In this document: positions 33,412 through 42,463 of the stretch, one piece after another
Layout of the letters: every line of letters begins with the position of its first letter
Numbering within the stretch: position 1 is the stretch's first letter
NCBI GenBank assembly: GCA_010909165.1
Contig: MU008224.1
Span: 113,098-177,097, forward strand
Origin: Anthoceros angustus
Lineage: Eukaryota > Streptophyta > Anthocerotopsida > Anthocerotales > Anthocerotaceae
DNA: 64,000 nucleotides
Direction of reading: 5' to 3'
The notes under the pieces: model-generated
Told to the model about the DNA's origin: nothing
The model's database searches: none
What the model saw: only the letters and a program-made list of their open reading frames with translations
Position numbers and translations under genes: made by a program

Positions 33412-34240
33412 CTCTCACGAATGGTGACGATGTTCTAGCTTGGAAGCGAAGGGACAGGCGTGCACGTTCTATAATCATTGCTTCTTTGGATAGGACTATG
33501 ATGCCTCACACTATAAATGCCGTGACCTCTGCAGATGTGTGGAGAACCTTTATGACTATCTACAAGGACAAGAGCTCTGCCTCTTGGGTTCATTCTTTCC
33601 GCGGCATATTTCATCTGCGAATGAAAGATGGAAAGTCTGTGGAGTCCTATATAAACAAGTTCAGGACTGCATGAGCCGACCTTGCATATTGTGGGGGTAT
33701 CTTGATGAGCTCAAGCAATCGCCTTCACAGCATCACTGCCGGATAGTTATGCTTATTTTATTAGCGCTCAACATGCTAAGATTGATGCAGCCCAGCAGCT
33801 AGCTGGAGGACGTGCTCTCAATATATCACTGGAAGACGTGTTTGGGGCATTGCTTGGTGAAGAGCGCACAAGAGCCTTGAATAAATCTAAGGGGCAGTAT
33901 CCTAGTTCCAGTAAAGTACTCTTTGCTGGAAGGGGCAGAGGATCATGGCGTGGCAGAGGTGGTCGTGGTAGAGGCTCGCCAACCAGCTAGATGACTAATC
34001 TCCAGCGTAAGACCTTCAGTTGCAATTGGTGCAAGATTCCTGGTCATTATGAGAGAGATTGCAGGAAGAAAAAGGCTGGCGAGCCCAGGAAGGAACCTCA
34101 ACAGTCAGAGTCACATTTGACGTCTACAAGGGCATCTTCGACTTCCAAACCATCTACAATTTTGGCCACCTGTCTCTCCTCAATCGAAGAGATATGTGGT
34201 TTCTGGATTCTGGTGCAACAAGTCATATTTGCCTAGATAA
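33412..34240 (+). pseudogene. Outer Copia gag, downstream part with CCHC
   Basis: It begins TNGDDVLAWKRRDRRARSII and continues VESYINKFR, FISAQHAKID and EDVFGALLGEERTRAL to an RG-rich stretch (GRGRGSWRGRGGRGRG). At about 34020 the frame carries CNWCKIPGHYERDC, a CX2CX4HX4C zinc knuckle. Frame changes occur near 33670-33720 and 33990. It is the continuation of the gag cut at 23165. Confidence 0.85.
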
Positions 34241-34753
34241 GACAGCCTTTTCTTCTTTCATACCTTCTACTGACGACAAACAATTTGTCTTGTTAGGTGA
34301 TAAGGTGAGTCTAGCGATAAAGGGGACAGTTCATCATCATACGATTACGATACCTCTTTTCTCACCTTGTCTGATGTCCTTTTTGTTCCATCAATGACCA
34401 AGAATTTGATGTTTGTTCTTAAGTTGTCACAGGAACATTCATGTCGTGTCTATTTTGATCATAGTGGTTGTTCAGTCTCCTCATTATCAGACTGGTATGA
34501 ACTTTTCTCCGGTATTCCGTATAATGACCTTTACCTCCTAGATGTTCGCAGTCATGTGCCAAGCCCTTCTGCATATTTGGTGGGAGATCCTCATCTTTCC
34601 ACTACACAGCTTTGGCACTGTAGGTTAGGCCATGTGAATTTTAGGAAGCTGTCTTCTAGTATGCGTCTTGGGTCTTTAGAGATCCCCTCACCTTTACTTT
34701 TGATGAACATGCCTTCCATGGCGCTTGCGGACAAGGCGATATCGACCTTTTAA
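34150..34753 (+). pseudogene. Outer Copia protease and pre-integrase
   Basis: The frame 34059-34397 has FLDSGATSHICLDKTAFSSF, the Asp-Ser-Gly active site of the Copia aspartic protease, and LLGDKVSLAIKGTV. The frame 34367-34753 has the pre-integrase motif LWHCRLGHVNFRKLSSSMRL. One frameshift separates them. Confidence 0.85.
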
Positions 34754-35852
34754 GGACAAGGATCTGTCCAAGGCCTCCTCTCTGCTCCACACCGTCCATA
34801 GCGACATTTGTGGGCCTATGTCAACGTCTTCATTTGGAGGTGCTTCTTATTTCATCACCTTCATAGACGAGTGGAGCAGGTACTGTTTCGTCTATGTCTT
34901 ACATCACAAGAGTGAGGCCCTTTCCGTCTTTCAGCAATATCTAGTGCTTGCTCAACGCCAAACCGGACAGAAGATACGAATCTTGCGGACAGATAACGGT
35001 GGAGAATATCTCAGTAATGCTTTTAAGCACTTCTGTGCTTCAGAGGGAGTACAACATCAGTTAACTGTCCCTTATACACCAGCACAGAATGGTCTTGCTG
35101 AGCGGAAGAACAGGACATTACAAGAGGCGACTCTTTCAAGTCTGTCCTTTGCTAGCCTTACGAGAGGATATTGGGCAGAGGCCCTTACTGCAGCGAATTA
35201 TGTTCAGAACCGACTTCCTACCAAAGAGTTAGGTTTGGTGACTCCCTATGGACGCTGGACTGGTAAGAAACCAAGGATCTCACACTTGCGGATATTTGGG
35301 GCCCCTGCATATGCCTTGATCCCATCAGCCTTGCGGTCCAAGCTTGACCCCAAAGCTGTGAGACGCATTTTTGTTGGCTATTCGGATGATGTGAAAGGAT
35401 ATAAGCTTTTTGATCCACACACTCGTACTCTTACTTTTTCACGTAGTGTGGTGTTTCATGAAGATGCTTCTTGCAGCCATCAAGCTATTCTTCTTCCTGA
35501 AGCTACTTCTCCAGTTTCCAGCATTCATGGTGTAGATGATTCCTCTGACATAGTTGACGAAACAGATATCTCTGTCTTTGATATGTCACTAGCAGATCTT
35601 CCATCTTCGGTTTCAGGGGGCAGTTCACCACCTGTCATTTCAGCACCCTCAACACCTGTTCAAACATCACCACCTGCTCAACCTACAACACCTACTGTTT
35701 TGCCAGATGAGTCTTCTCCTATTCATGTTGATGCAGTCTTGCCTGATGTTGCTATCACTCCAGTTAGTGCAGAACCCGATGATGTTCAACCTGCCATTGA
35801 TATTCCTCTTGAACGAGCGGACCTAATCCACTTCCACCAGAACCTGTTGTAG
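34725..35852 (+). CDS. Outer Copia integrase
   Basis: A 375-codon open frame. Catalytic residues are readable: Asp in HSDICGP (about 34798), Asp in RTDNGGEYLS (about 34990), Glu in AQNGLAERKNRTLQ (about 35100). The C-terminal part has PRISHLRIFGAPAYALIP and RRIFVGYSDDVKGYK, ending in a Pro/Ser-rich linker that leads to RT. The frame stops at 35852 through a local indel cluster; RT continues in another frame. It would be part of one gag-pol polyprotein in an intact element. Confidence 0.9.
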   Translation: MRTRRYRPFKDKDLSKASSLLHTVHSDICGPMSTSSFGGASYFITFIDEWSRYCFVYVLHHKSEALSVFQQYLVLAQRQTGQKIRILRTDNGGEYLSNAFKHFCASEGVQHQLTVPYTPAQNGLAERKNRTLQEATLSSLSFASLTRGYWAEALTAANYVQNRLPTKELGLVTPYGRWTGKKPRISHLRIFGAPAYALIPSALRSKLDPKAVRRIFVGYSDDVKGYKLFDPHTRTLTFSRSVVFHEDASCSHQAILLPEATSPVSSIHGVDDSSDIVDETDISVFDMSLADLPSSVSGGSSPPVISAPSTPVQTSPPAQPTTPTVLPDESSPIHVDAVLPDVAITPVSAEPDDVQPAIDIPLERADLIHFHQNLL

Positions 35853-37689
35853 CTGATGAGCCCAGTTCCCGTCATGCGATCTACTAGGATTAGGCGTCCT
35901 ATGAGTGAATGGTTTGGTCCCTATGTTGCCGGGTCATCTCGCCATGTTCCTAAACCTCATCAACCCTTCTTTCCACCTTCTTCATCTTTAGGTGAGCCTG
36001 CAACATATCTTGAAGGCACAGGACTAGGCCGGTCTTGGAAGGCCGGCTGAATCGAGTACAACTCCTTATTGAAAATCAAACTGGTCCTTAGTTGACTTAC
36101 CCAGGCGGGTGAAACATGGCTTGTAAGTGGGTTTTTAAGAAGAAGCTGAATGCTGATGGTACTGTCGGAAGGTACAAGGCCCGCTTAGTGGCTAAGGGTT
36201 ATAGCCAAGTAGAAGGACTTGACTATAACGAAACATTTGCTCCCGTAGTTAAGGGTACCTCTATCAGGATTTTGCTTGCTCTTGCTGCCCAGTATGGCTT
36301 ACTAGTCCACCAGCTTGACGTTAAAACAGCCTTCTTGCATGGTTCCTTAGAGGAGGAAATATACATGGCTCAGCCTGAGGGTTACGTGATGGATCCTAAA
36401 AAGGTGTGCAAGTTGTTGAAGACTTTGTATGGTCTTAAACAATCTTCCCGAGCATGGAATGAAACCTTCCATGCACTTCTTATAGAACTTGGATTTACAT
36501 GTTTAGCAGCTGATACAAGCGTTTATATTTTATGGGATCAGGATGACTTCATTATCATTTACATTTACGTTGATGATAATTTCTGTACATCCGCCGCTTT
36601 GGAGAGGATTAAGAAGGTGCTTCTTGCTCGTTTTGAGATAGCGGATCTTCCATCTTCGGTTTTGATTCACCACTGTCATTCAGACCCTCTTCAAACATCA
36701 CCACCGCTCAACCTACAACACCTACTGTTTTGCCAGATGAGTCTTCTCCTATTCATGTTGATGCAGTCTTGCCTGATGTTGCTATCACTCCAGTTAGTGC
36801 AGAACCCGATGATGTTCAATCTGCCATTGATATTCCTCCTGAACCAGAAGCAGACCCTAATCCACTTCCACCAGAACCTGTTGTAGCTGATGAGCCCAGT
36901 TCCCCTGTCCTTAGACGATCTACTAGGATTAGACGTCCTATGAGTGAATGGTTTGGTCCCTATGTTGCTGGTCTGTCTCGCCATGTTCCTAAACCTCATC
37001 AACCCTTCTTTCCACCTTCTTCATCTTTAGGTGAGCCTGCAACATATCTTGAAGTCACAGGACCAGAGGCCGAACACTGGAAGGCTTGAATCCGAGTACA
37101 ACTCCCTTATTGAAAATCAAACCTGGTCCTTAGTTGACTTACCCCAGGGCAGGAAACCTGTAGCTTGTAAGTGGGTTTTTAAGAAGAAGCTGAATGCTGA
37201 TGGTACTGTCGGAAGGTACAAGGCCCGCTTAGTGGCTAAGGGTTATAGCCAAGTAGAAGGACTTGACTATAACGAAACATTTGCTCCCGTAGTTAAGGGT
37301 ACCTCTATCGAGATTTTGCTTGCTCTTGCTGCCCGATGGCTTACTAGTCCACCAGAGCGTTAAAAGACCTTCTTGCATGGTTCCTTAGAGGAGGAAATAT
37401 ACATGGCTCAGCCTGAGGGTTACGTGATGGCTCCTAAAAAGGTGTGCAAGTTGTTGAAGACTTTGTATGGTCTTAAACAATCTTCCCGAGCATGGAATGA
37501 AACCTTCCATGCACTTCTTATAGAACTTGGATTTACATGTTTAGCAGCTGATACAAGCGTTTATATTTTATGGGATCAGGATGACTTCATTATCATTTCT
37601 GTTTACGTTGATGATAATTTCTGTACATCTGCTGCTTTGCTGGAGAGGATTAAGAAGGTGCTTCTTGCTCGTTTTGAGATGACAGATCT
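35595..37689 (+). repeat. Internal 1.04-kb tandem duplication in outer pol
   Basis: Copy 1 (35595-36643) and copy 2 (36644-37684) start and end at the shared word GATCT (35595, 36644, 37685). They cover the end of the integrase linker and most of RT. Unequal exchange at this word explains it. The copies differ at many CAG/CTG words, e.g. CCGCCGCTTTGG (about 36589) versus CTGCTGCTTTGCTGG (about 37629). Confidence 0.88.
36116..36643 (+). pseudogene. Outer Copia RT, copy 1
   Basis: It reads [62 protein letters not shown] and LYGLKQSSRAWNETFH. The active site YVDD is at about 36566. It is fused at 36644 to a second copy of the linker region, so it lacks the RT C-terminus. Confidence 0.88.
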
Positions 37690-37831
37690 AGGACAACTTT
37701 CTCTTTCCCTTGGTGTACAATTCCAGTTTGAAGACTCTGGCCATACTATATACATACACCAGGAACATTTCGTGGAGCAATTCTTTGAGAAGTTTAATAT
37801 GGAGTGCGGACCGGTCTCAACTCCTATGTAA
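37031..37831 (+). pseudogene. Outer Copia RT, copy 2
   Basis: The same RT domain appears in two frames (37031-37363 and 37373-37831), split by lesions around 37335-37372 where copy 1 reads cleanly. It includes VYVDDNF at about 37600 and the C-terminal LGQLSLSLGVQF and IHQEHFVEQFFEKFNMECG. 37832-38000, linking to RNase H, is badly damaged. Confidence 0.88.
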
Positions 37832-37999
37832 ATGCGGAGATAAACTTTCCAAGGAACAATGCCCAGTTACCGATGAAGAGAAACAGCAGATGTCTAAGGT
37901 GCCTTACCGGTGTGGCGGCTTAATTTGTTAACTTTCTCGACTTGATATCTCGCGTTGTAAGTTGTGTATCTCGGTTTCGAGAATCACTGGTGAGGCGCA

Positions 38000-38584
38000 T
38001 TGACTGCTGTCAAGCGAATATTTCGATATTTGAAGGGGACCCCAAGATATGGACTTTGTTATAGGAAACAGTCTAAGGGTTTGCAGCTAGTTTCTTTCTG
38101 TGACGCCGATTGGGCTGGTGATCCCGATAGCAGAAGGAGCATAGCTGCATACTGTAATCTCCTTGGTGGTTCAGCGATTTCCTGGAGCAGCAAAAAGTTA
38201 ACCACAATCTGCCTTTCTTCAACAGAGGCTGAATACGGCGCTTTATCACAGACAGCCAGGGAGGTCATTTGGGTCAGGACATTTTTGAGAGGATTGCAGC
38301 AACTTGCCCCAGGACCAACACAACTCTGGTGCGATAACCAGTCGGCCATTGCCTTGTCAAAGAATCCGGTGTTTCATGCCCGGAGCAAACACATTGAGAT
38401 TACGCACCACTTCATCAGACAGGCTGCTGATAATGGCGAAGTTGTGGTAAGTTACATTCCTACAGGCGACAACACTGCTGATCTATTCACGAAAGCGTTA
38501 GGTAAGCCTTTGCACAACAAACACTCTGCTGCTGCTGGTTTACAACAAGTCCCAGCGTCAGCAATTAAGGGCAAGGCCCATTAG
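38000..38584 (+). CDS. Outer Copia RNase H and pol C-terminus
   Basis: 194 codons: AVKRIFRYLKGTPRYGLCY, then the catalytic block FCDADWAGDPDSRRS, SWSSKKLTTICLSSTEAEYG, LWCDNQSAIALSKNPVFHA, KHIEITHHFIRQ and TGDNTADLFTKAL. It ends with a natural stop at 38582-38584. Upstream connection to RT is broken. CAG/CTG-rich but undamaged. Confidence 0.9.
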   Translation: MTAVKRIFRYLKGTPRYGLCYRKQSKGLQLVSFCDADWAGDPDSRRSIAAYCNLLGGSAISWSSKKLTTICLSSTEAEYGALSQTAREVIWVRTFLRGLQQLAPGPTQLWCDNQSAIALSKNPVFHARSKHIEITHHFIRQAADNGEVVVSYIPTGDNTADLFTKALGKPLHNKHSAAAGLQQVPASAIKGKAH

Positions 38585-38604
38585 GCATAACCTACAGTTC
38601 TGCT

Positions 38605-39324
38605 CTATTCTTCAAGGTAACCCAAGTCTCTCATTTTCTTCTTGAGCTGCTGGAGTAGATTTTCAATTTTCCTTGTTTCCTTGTTTCCTCCAGTATAGCT
38701 GCAAACCATGCACAAGTTGGTTAGACCTTGATACAGCAGTTTTGTGACATGGACAGAAGACATGCGGGGGCATGAGAGGATGAAGCTACACTCACATTTA
38801 ATCGTCATGTCAGCCTCAGTCTTCATGTTGTCAACAACAGGTAAGGTAGTTATCTCTGCACTTGCAGAGGGAGTGTCTTCCTCCATCTTGGTAACTTTCA
38901 GCAGTATGCTTACTCTCCTCTTCTCAGCAGCGTCCAAGCTTTTCTTAGAAACGATGTACTGGTAGTAATAGTCATGCTCCCCATCTTCCCTTGGAAAGGC
39001 TCAAATCCTTGTACTCCTGCTGGATATTCTCACCTGTCGTTCTGCCTCAGTCTCTGCAAAAGAAACACAATCAGGCAGGTACTCTCAGGAAATCATGTTT
39101 AGCAGCCACTGCCTGGGAGTGAAGGAGGCGGCAGGGAGCCAGCGCCTACCACAATGCAGACATTCCAGGCCCTCCATGCAGACATTCCAGTGAGGAGCCT
39201 CCATCTTATAGCGGGAAGTTGGAGCTGGAGCGTAAGCCTGTACAATGGCTTGGAGCGTAAAGAGGAATAGAGCGCGCTGAGCTCGTGGACGTCCTTTTTG
39301 AATCATGTTTTCAGTTGCATTCAT
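38605..39324 (-). pseudogene. Antisense gene-like sequence in the outer Copia's 3' zone
   Basis: On the strand opposite to pol, protein-like blocks occur in order. An ATG at 39324 begins MNATENMIQKGRPRAQRALF. A block at about 38980-38810 reads DYYYQYIVSKKSLDAAEKRR, VSILLKVTKMEEDTPSAS. The last block is ETRKIENLLQQLKKKMRDLG, stopping at 38605. Between blocks there are GT-AG-like intervals (for example a TTTGCAG acceptor at about 38700), as in a spliced gene. I do not recognise the product. It could be a captured host gene fragment or an element-encoded antisense ORF; both are known in plant LTR elements. The exon phases could not be made fully consistent. Confidence 0.4.
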
Positions 39325-39368
39325 GTTTTCATAAATACCATCAGATACCCGTTTCTGATTATTTGCCT

Positions 39369-39377
39369 AAGAGGGAG
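39369..39377 (+). other. Polypurine tract of the outer Copia
   Basis: AAGAGGGAG directly abuts the 3' LTR start TGTTG, the expected place for plus-strand priming. Confidence 0.88.
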
Positions 39378-39551
39378 TGTTGAAACCCCTTTACTTTAGT
39401 GTAGGCTACATAATCAGTTACTCTTCCTCTAACCGTCATGAACAAAGCATGTATTCTGAACAATGCACAATAACTGTCACTCTTTTGCTTTTCTCTGCGT
39501 GCTCTCGTTCTCTCCGTGTGTCGCTCATGCCCACCATCACAATCCACATTA
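39378..39551 (+). repeat. 3' LTR of the outer Copia
   Basis: 174 bp, one mismatch to the 5' LTR, followed by the AGACC target duplication at 39552-39556 and then the GT92 array unit. Confidence 0.92.
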
Positions 39552-40492
39552 AGACCTGCGTCGAGAGGAACACACACCCCATTGCAAGGCTGTGCACTCT
39601 TTGAAGCTATGTGGAAGCCGTTCGTGGAGTAAGATCATGATATCTCAACCATCATGGGTCACCATTGATGAGTCCAGATAAAGTTGTGATACAGTAGCCC
39701 TGGCTTGAGCTATGGCCTCTGGGAGGGTCTCATCAGGTACCACGCAGAGCTTGGAGTATCTGAGGTTCCTGTGCTGGTCCGGGAAGCTGGAGACGTTCCA
39801 GGTATCAGCGCAAAGGCGTAATGTTTTGGAGAAAGCTCCTCGGAAGTGATCCAGTCTCACCACGGATGCATTCAGATGCACCTCGGCATTTATAGGCCTC
39901 ACAGGATGGTGGACAGCCGCTGCGGTTACAAACACTGGCCCTACATCTTGGGATTTTGAGTTGTGTTGAGATGTGAGACCTGCGTCGAGAGGAACACGCA
40001 CCCCATTGCAAGGCTGTGCACTCTTTGAAGCTATGTGGAAGCCGTTCGTGGAATAAGGTCATGATATCTCAACCATCATTGGTCACCATTGATGAGTCCA
40101 GATAAAGTTGTGATACAGTAGCCCTGGCTTGAGCTATGGCCTCTGAGAGGGTCTCATCAGGCACCACGTAGAGCTTGGAGTATCTGGGGTTCCTGTGCTG
40201 GTCCGGGAAGCTGGAGACGTTCCAGGTATCAGCGCAAAGACGTAATGTTTTGGAAAAAGCTCCTCGGAAGTGATCCAGTCTCACCACGGATGCATTCAGA
40301 TGCACCTCGGCATTTATAGGCCTCACAGGATGGTGGACAGCCGCTGCGGTTACAAACACAGGCCCTACATCTTGGGATTTTGAGTTGTGTTGAGATGTGA
40401 GACCTGCGTCGAGAGGAACACGCACCCCATTGCAAGGCTGTGCACTCTTTGAAGCTATGTGGAAGCCGTTCGTGGAATAAGGTCATGATATC
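39552..40492 (-). repeat. Tandem array of GT92 terminal-exon units
   Basis: Two full 424-bp units (39645-40068 and 40069-40492) and a partial one (39552-39644, whose other half is at 21862-21910) repeat the terminal exon and 3' flank of the neighbouring GT92 gene. Each full unit keeps an open frame with AAVHHPVRPINAEVHLNAS and ARATVSQLYLDSSMVT. The nearer unit is identical to the gene at protein level over the last about 40 codons; the farther one has a few changes (NLRYSKLCV, THDG). They lack upstream exons and are not complete genes, but could act as alternative last exons. Confidence 0.88.
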
Positions 40493-42463
40493 TCAACCAT
40501 CATTGGTCACCATTGATGAGTCCAGGTAAAGTTGTGATACAGTAGCCCTGGCTTGAGCTATGGCCTCTGAGAGGGTCTCATCAGGCACCACGTAGAGCTT
40601 GGAGTATCTGGGGTTCCTGTGCTGGTCCGGGAAGCTGGAGACGTTCCAGGTATCAGCGCAAAGACGTAATGTTTTGGAAAAAGCTCCTCGGAAGTGATCC
40701 AGTCTCACCACGGATGCATTCAGATGCACCTCGGCATTTATAGGCCTCACAGGATGGTGGACAGCCGCTGCGGTTACCTTCAGAGGGTCCAAGGCCATTT
40801 TGCGACGACCCCATAGTCTAGGACACAACCACGGAGAGTACTGTTCGGGTCTCCTGTCCAAACAAGCCACGAGAATGGCATCAGCCATCTGCCTGAATTG
40901 TCCTGCTCAAGAAAGTCCATCACGACTATGGTGCTCATTGGAAAGTCCTGGATGGAGTCAGCCCTTACTTGCATTCAGGCCCAGGTTGTTTCTTGAAAAC
41001 CATGCGCTGGATGGGCCATTCATCGGAATTCTTTGCGGGCCTGCAGTGAGACGTTCCCACAGGCCAGCTTCCAAGGGTAACGCCAGTTGCATTTCCAGGA
41101 AGGTTTTCAAAAATAGCCGACAGCGTGAGGGGTGGTTGCAAGTAGATGAATTCGTCAAAGTCGAAGAAGAAAGCCCAGTTCGCAAGGAAGCGACTTCGAT
41201 GAAGGCAATCGTTGATGAACAGTACCTGTAGGCAGGCCCATGGCCACGAAACAGGCTCGATAACAGGTACATACACAACCAGCGCAAGCAATGTCGACAC
41301 TTCCGAACGAGTACAGCAAGTAAGGAAGGATGAGGTGTGCAAGAGTGGTACCTGGGAGTGGTACCAAGTTGGATACAAGTGCTCATCAGTGACGTTTGTG
41401 ATTGTCAGAAACCCTCCTGAAATAAATGGCTCCAAGAGCTTCAGGCCCTCCTCTGTGAGGCCGCCAACATTGTAGAGGAAGAAGTGAGCCTTCCCCTCCA
41501 TGAGGTGAAGGTGGTACGTGAGCCACTGCTGTAGCAGCTCATGGCTCACACTTCCTGAGATTGGGGCGCTGCAGAAGGAATACTTGAACGGGGGAGGCCC
41601 TGACGCGCGACCAGCAAAGCTGCTATTCGCTTCTTCTTGCAGCACCAGCGCCTCCTGAACCTGTGCGCATTGCAAGCAGGGGGGGTGTAAGTATTGCAGC
41701 CAGCTTCAAGATTTCTGTGCACTGCTCCAATCCACAGTGCTGGGCCACACAACTTGAACTCGCTGTATCAGTGCACTGGAACATATACCGCTCCGACAGG
41801 GGGGCCGGAGGATACAGAGACATAGAGCCGGCCTCCGAGAGCATCAGCTCCCACCTGTTGACGAAAATTGCAACCCACCACCAGAACGCCATAGGCAACA
41901 TCGTGCTCGTCGTACTTGATGTACTGCAGCTTGGCGGCGGTGGTGATGCTGGAACCGTTGTGCGACACATCATTGCCAGGACGCCAAACGCAGTCGTAGA
42001 CGGACTTGTCAAACCCACTCGCAATCCGCGAATACAGCCCAATCACAAAGAAGGAGGCGAGGGATTCCCTGCAGGTGCACCGAGCAGAATCGTTCAGTGG
42101 GCGCAGAGGGGCGTCGCTTGCATGTACACACGTAGTACAACAGGGAGGGAGTGAGCTCACAGCCCACCTGTAGGCGCTGTAGCGCACGAACTGGTAATGC
42201 GGCTGGCCCAGGGACATCAACTGCCTCTGCTCAGGAAGCTTCAGATGGGGAGTGGCATTAGAATCCCCCAATTGCGAGGATACCTGGCCAAGAAGCGCAG
42301 CGCTCGGCTGCGGCAATTTGAAGCCCAGGAACATAGACGCGATGGCATTGGTGAAGGGCAGCGGGCGGGGCTGCTCGTACAGCCCCAACAAGGCTGCCGA
42401 GACCTGCAGGGCCGCCACCACAACCGTGACCCGCACCACCAGCTGCATCCTGCTGCTCGTCAT
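40493..42463 (-). CDS. Glycosyltransferase family 92 (DUF23) protein
   Basis: Five exons with GT-AG introns and consistent phases: 42463-42168, 42068-41789, 41660-41352, 41225-40969, 40853-40493 (introns 99, 128, 126 and 115 bp), giving 500 residues. ATG 42463 follows an in-frame TAA directly. An N-terminal hydrophobic segment (residues about 8-27) would be a type II Golgi signal anchor. The GT92 domain shows GADALGGRLYVSV, the HELLQQWLTYHLHLMEGKAH block, NDCLHRSRFLANW and the metal-binding FFFDFDEFIYL (DFD at about 317-319), then GRRKMALDPLKV and AVHHPV. Plant GT92 members include beta-1,4-galactan synthases of pectin; the exact acceptor here is not inferable. The gene looks intact. Its last exon is repeated downstream. 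Confidence 0.9.

Larger units (their letters stand above)
21911..39551 (+). mobile_element. Outer Ty1/Copia retrotransposon, 17.6 kb including a nested element
   Basis: The element is bounded by 174-bp direct LTRs that differ at one position, with AGACC target duplications on both sides (21906-21910 and 39552-39556). Neighbouring array units at about 39976 and 40400 keep the uninterrupted GAGACCTGCGTCGAG site, so the empty site can be read directly. The order is PBS, gag, (nested insertion 23166-33411), rest of gag with a CCHC knuckle, protease, pre-integrase, integrase, RT (partly duplicated), RNase H, a 3' noncoding zone with an antisense gene-like ORF, polypurine tract and LTR. Without the insertion it is about 7.4 kb. 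The near-identical LTRs imply recent insertion, although the pol frame is broken at several places. Confidence 0.93.

Noticed and set aside
40229-40486. Alternative 85-codon frame in the GT92 array units
   Set aside because: Out of frame with the spliced gene, whose phases fit exactly; a shadow of the real terminal exon.
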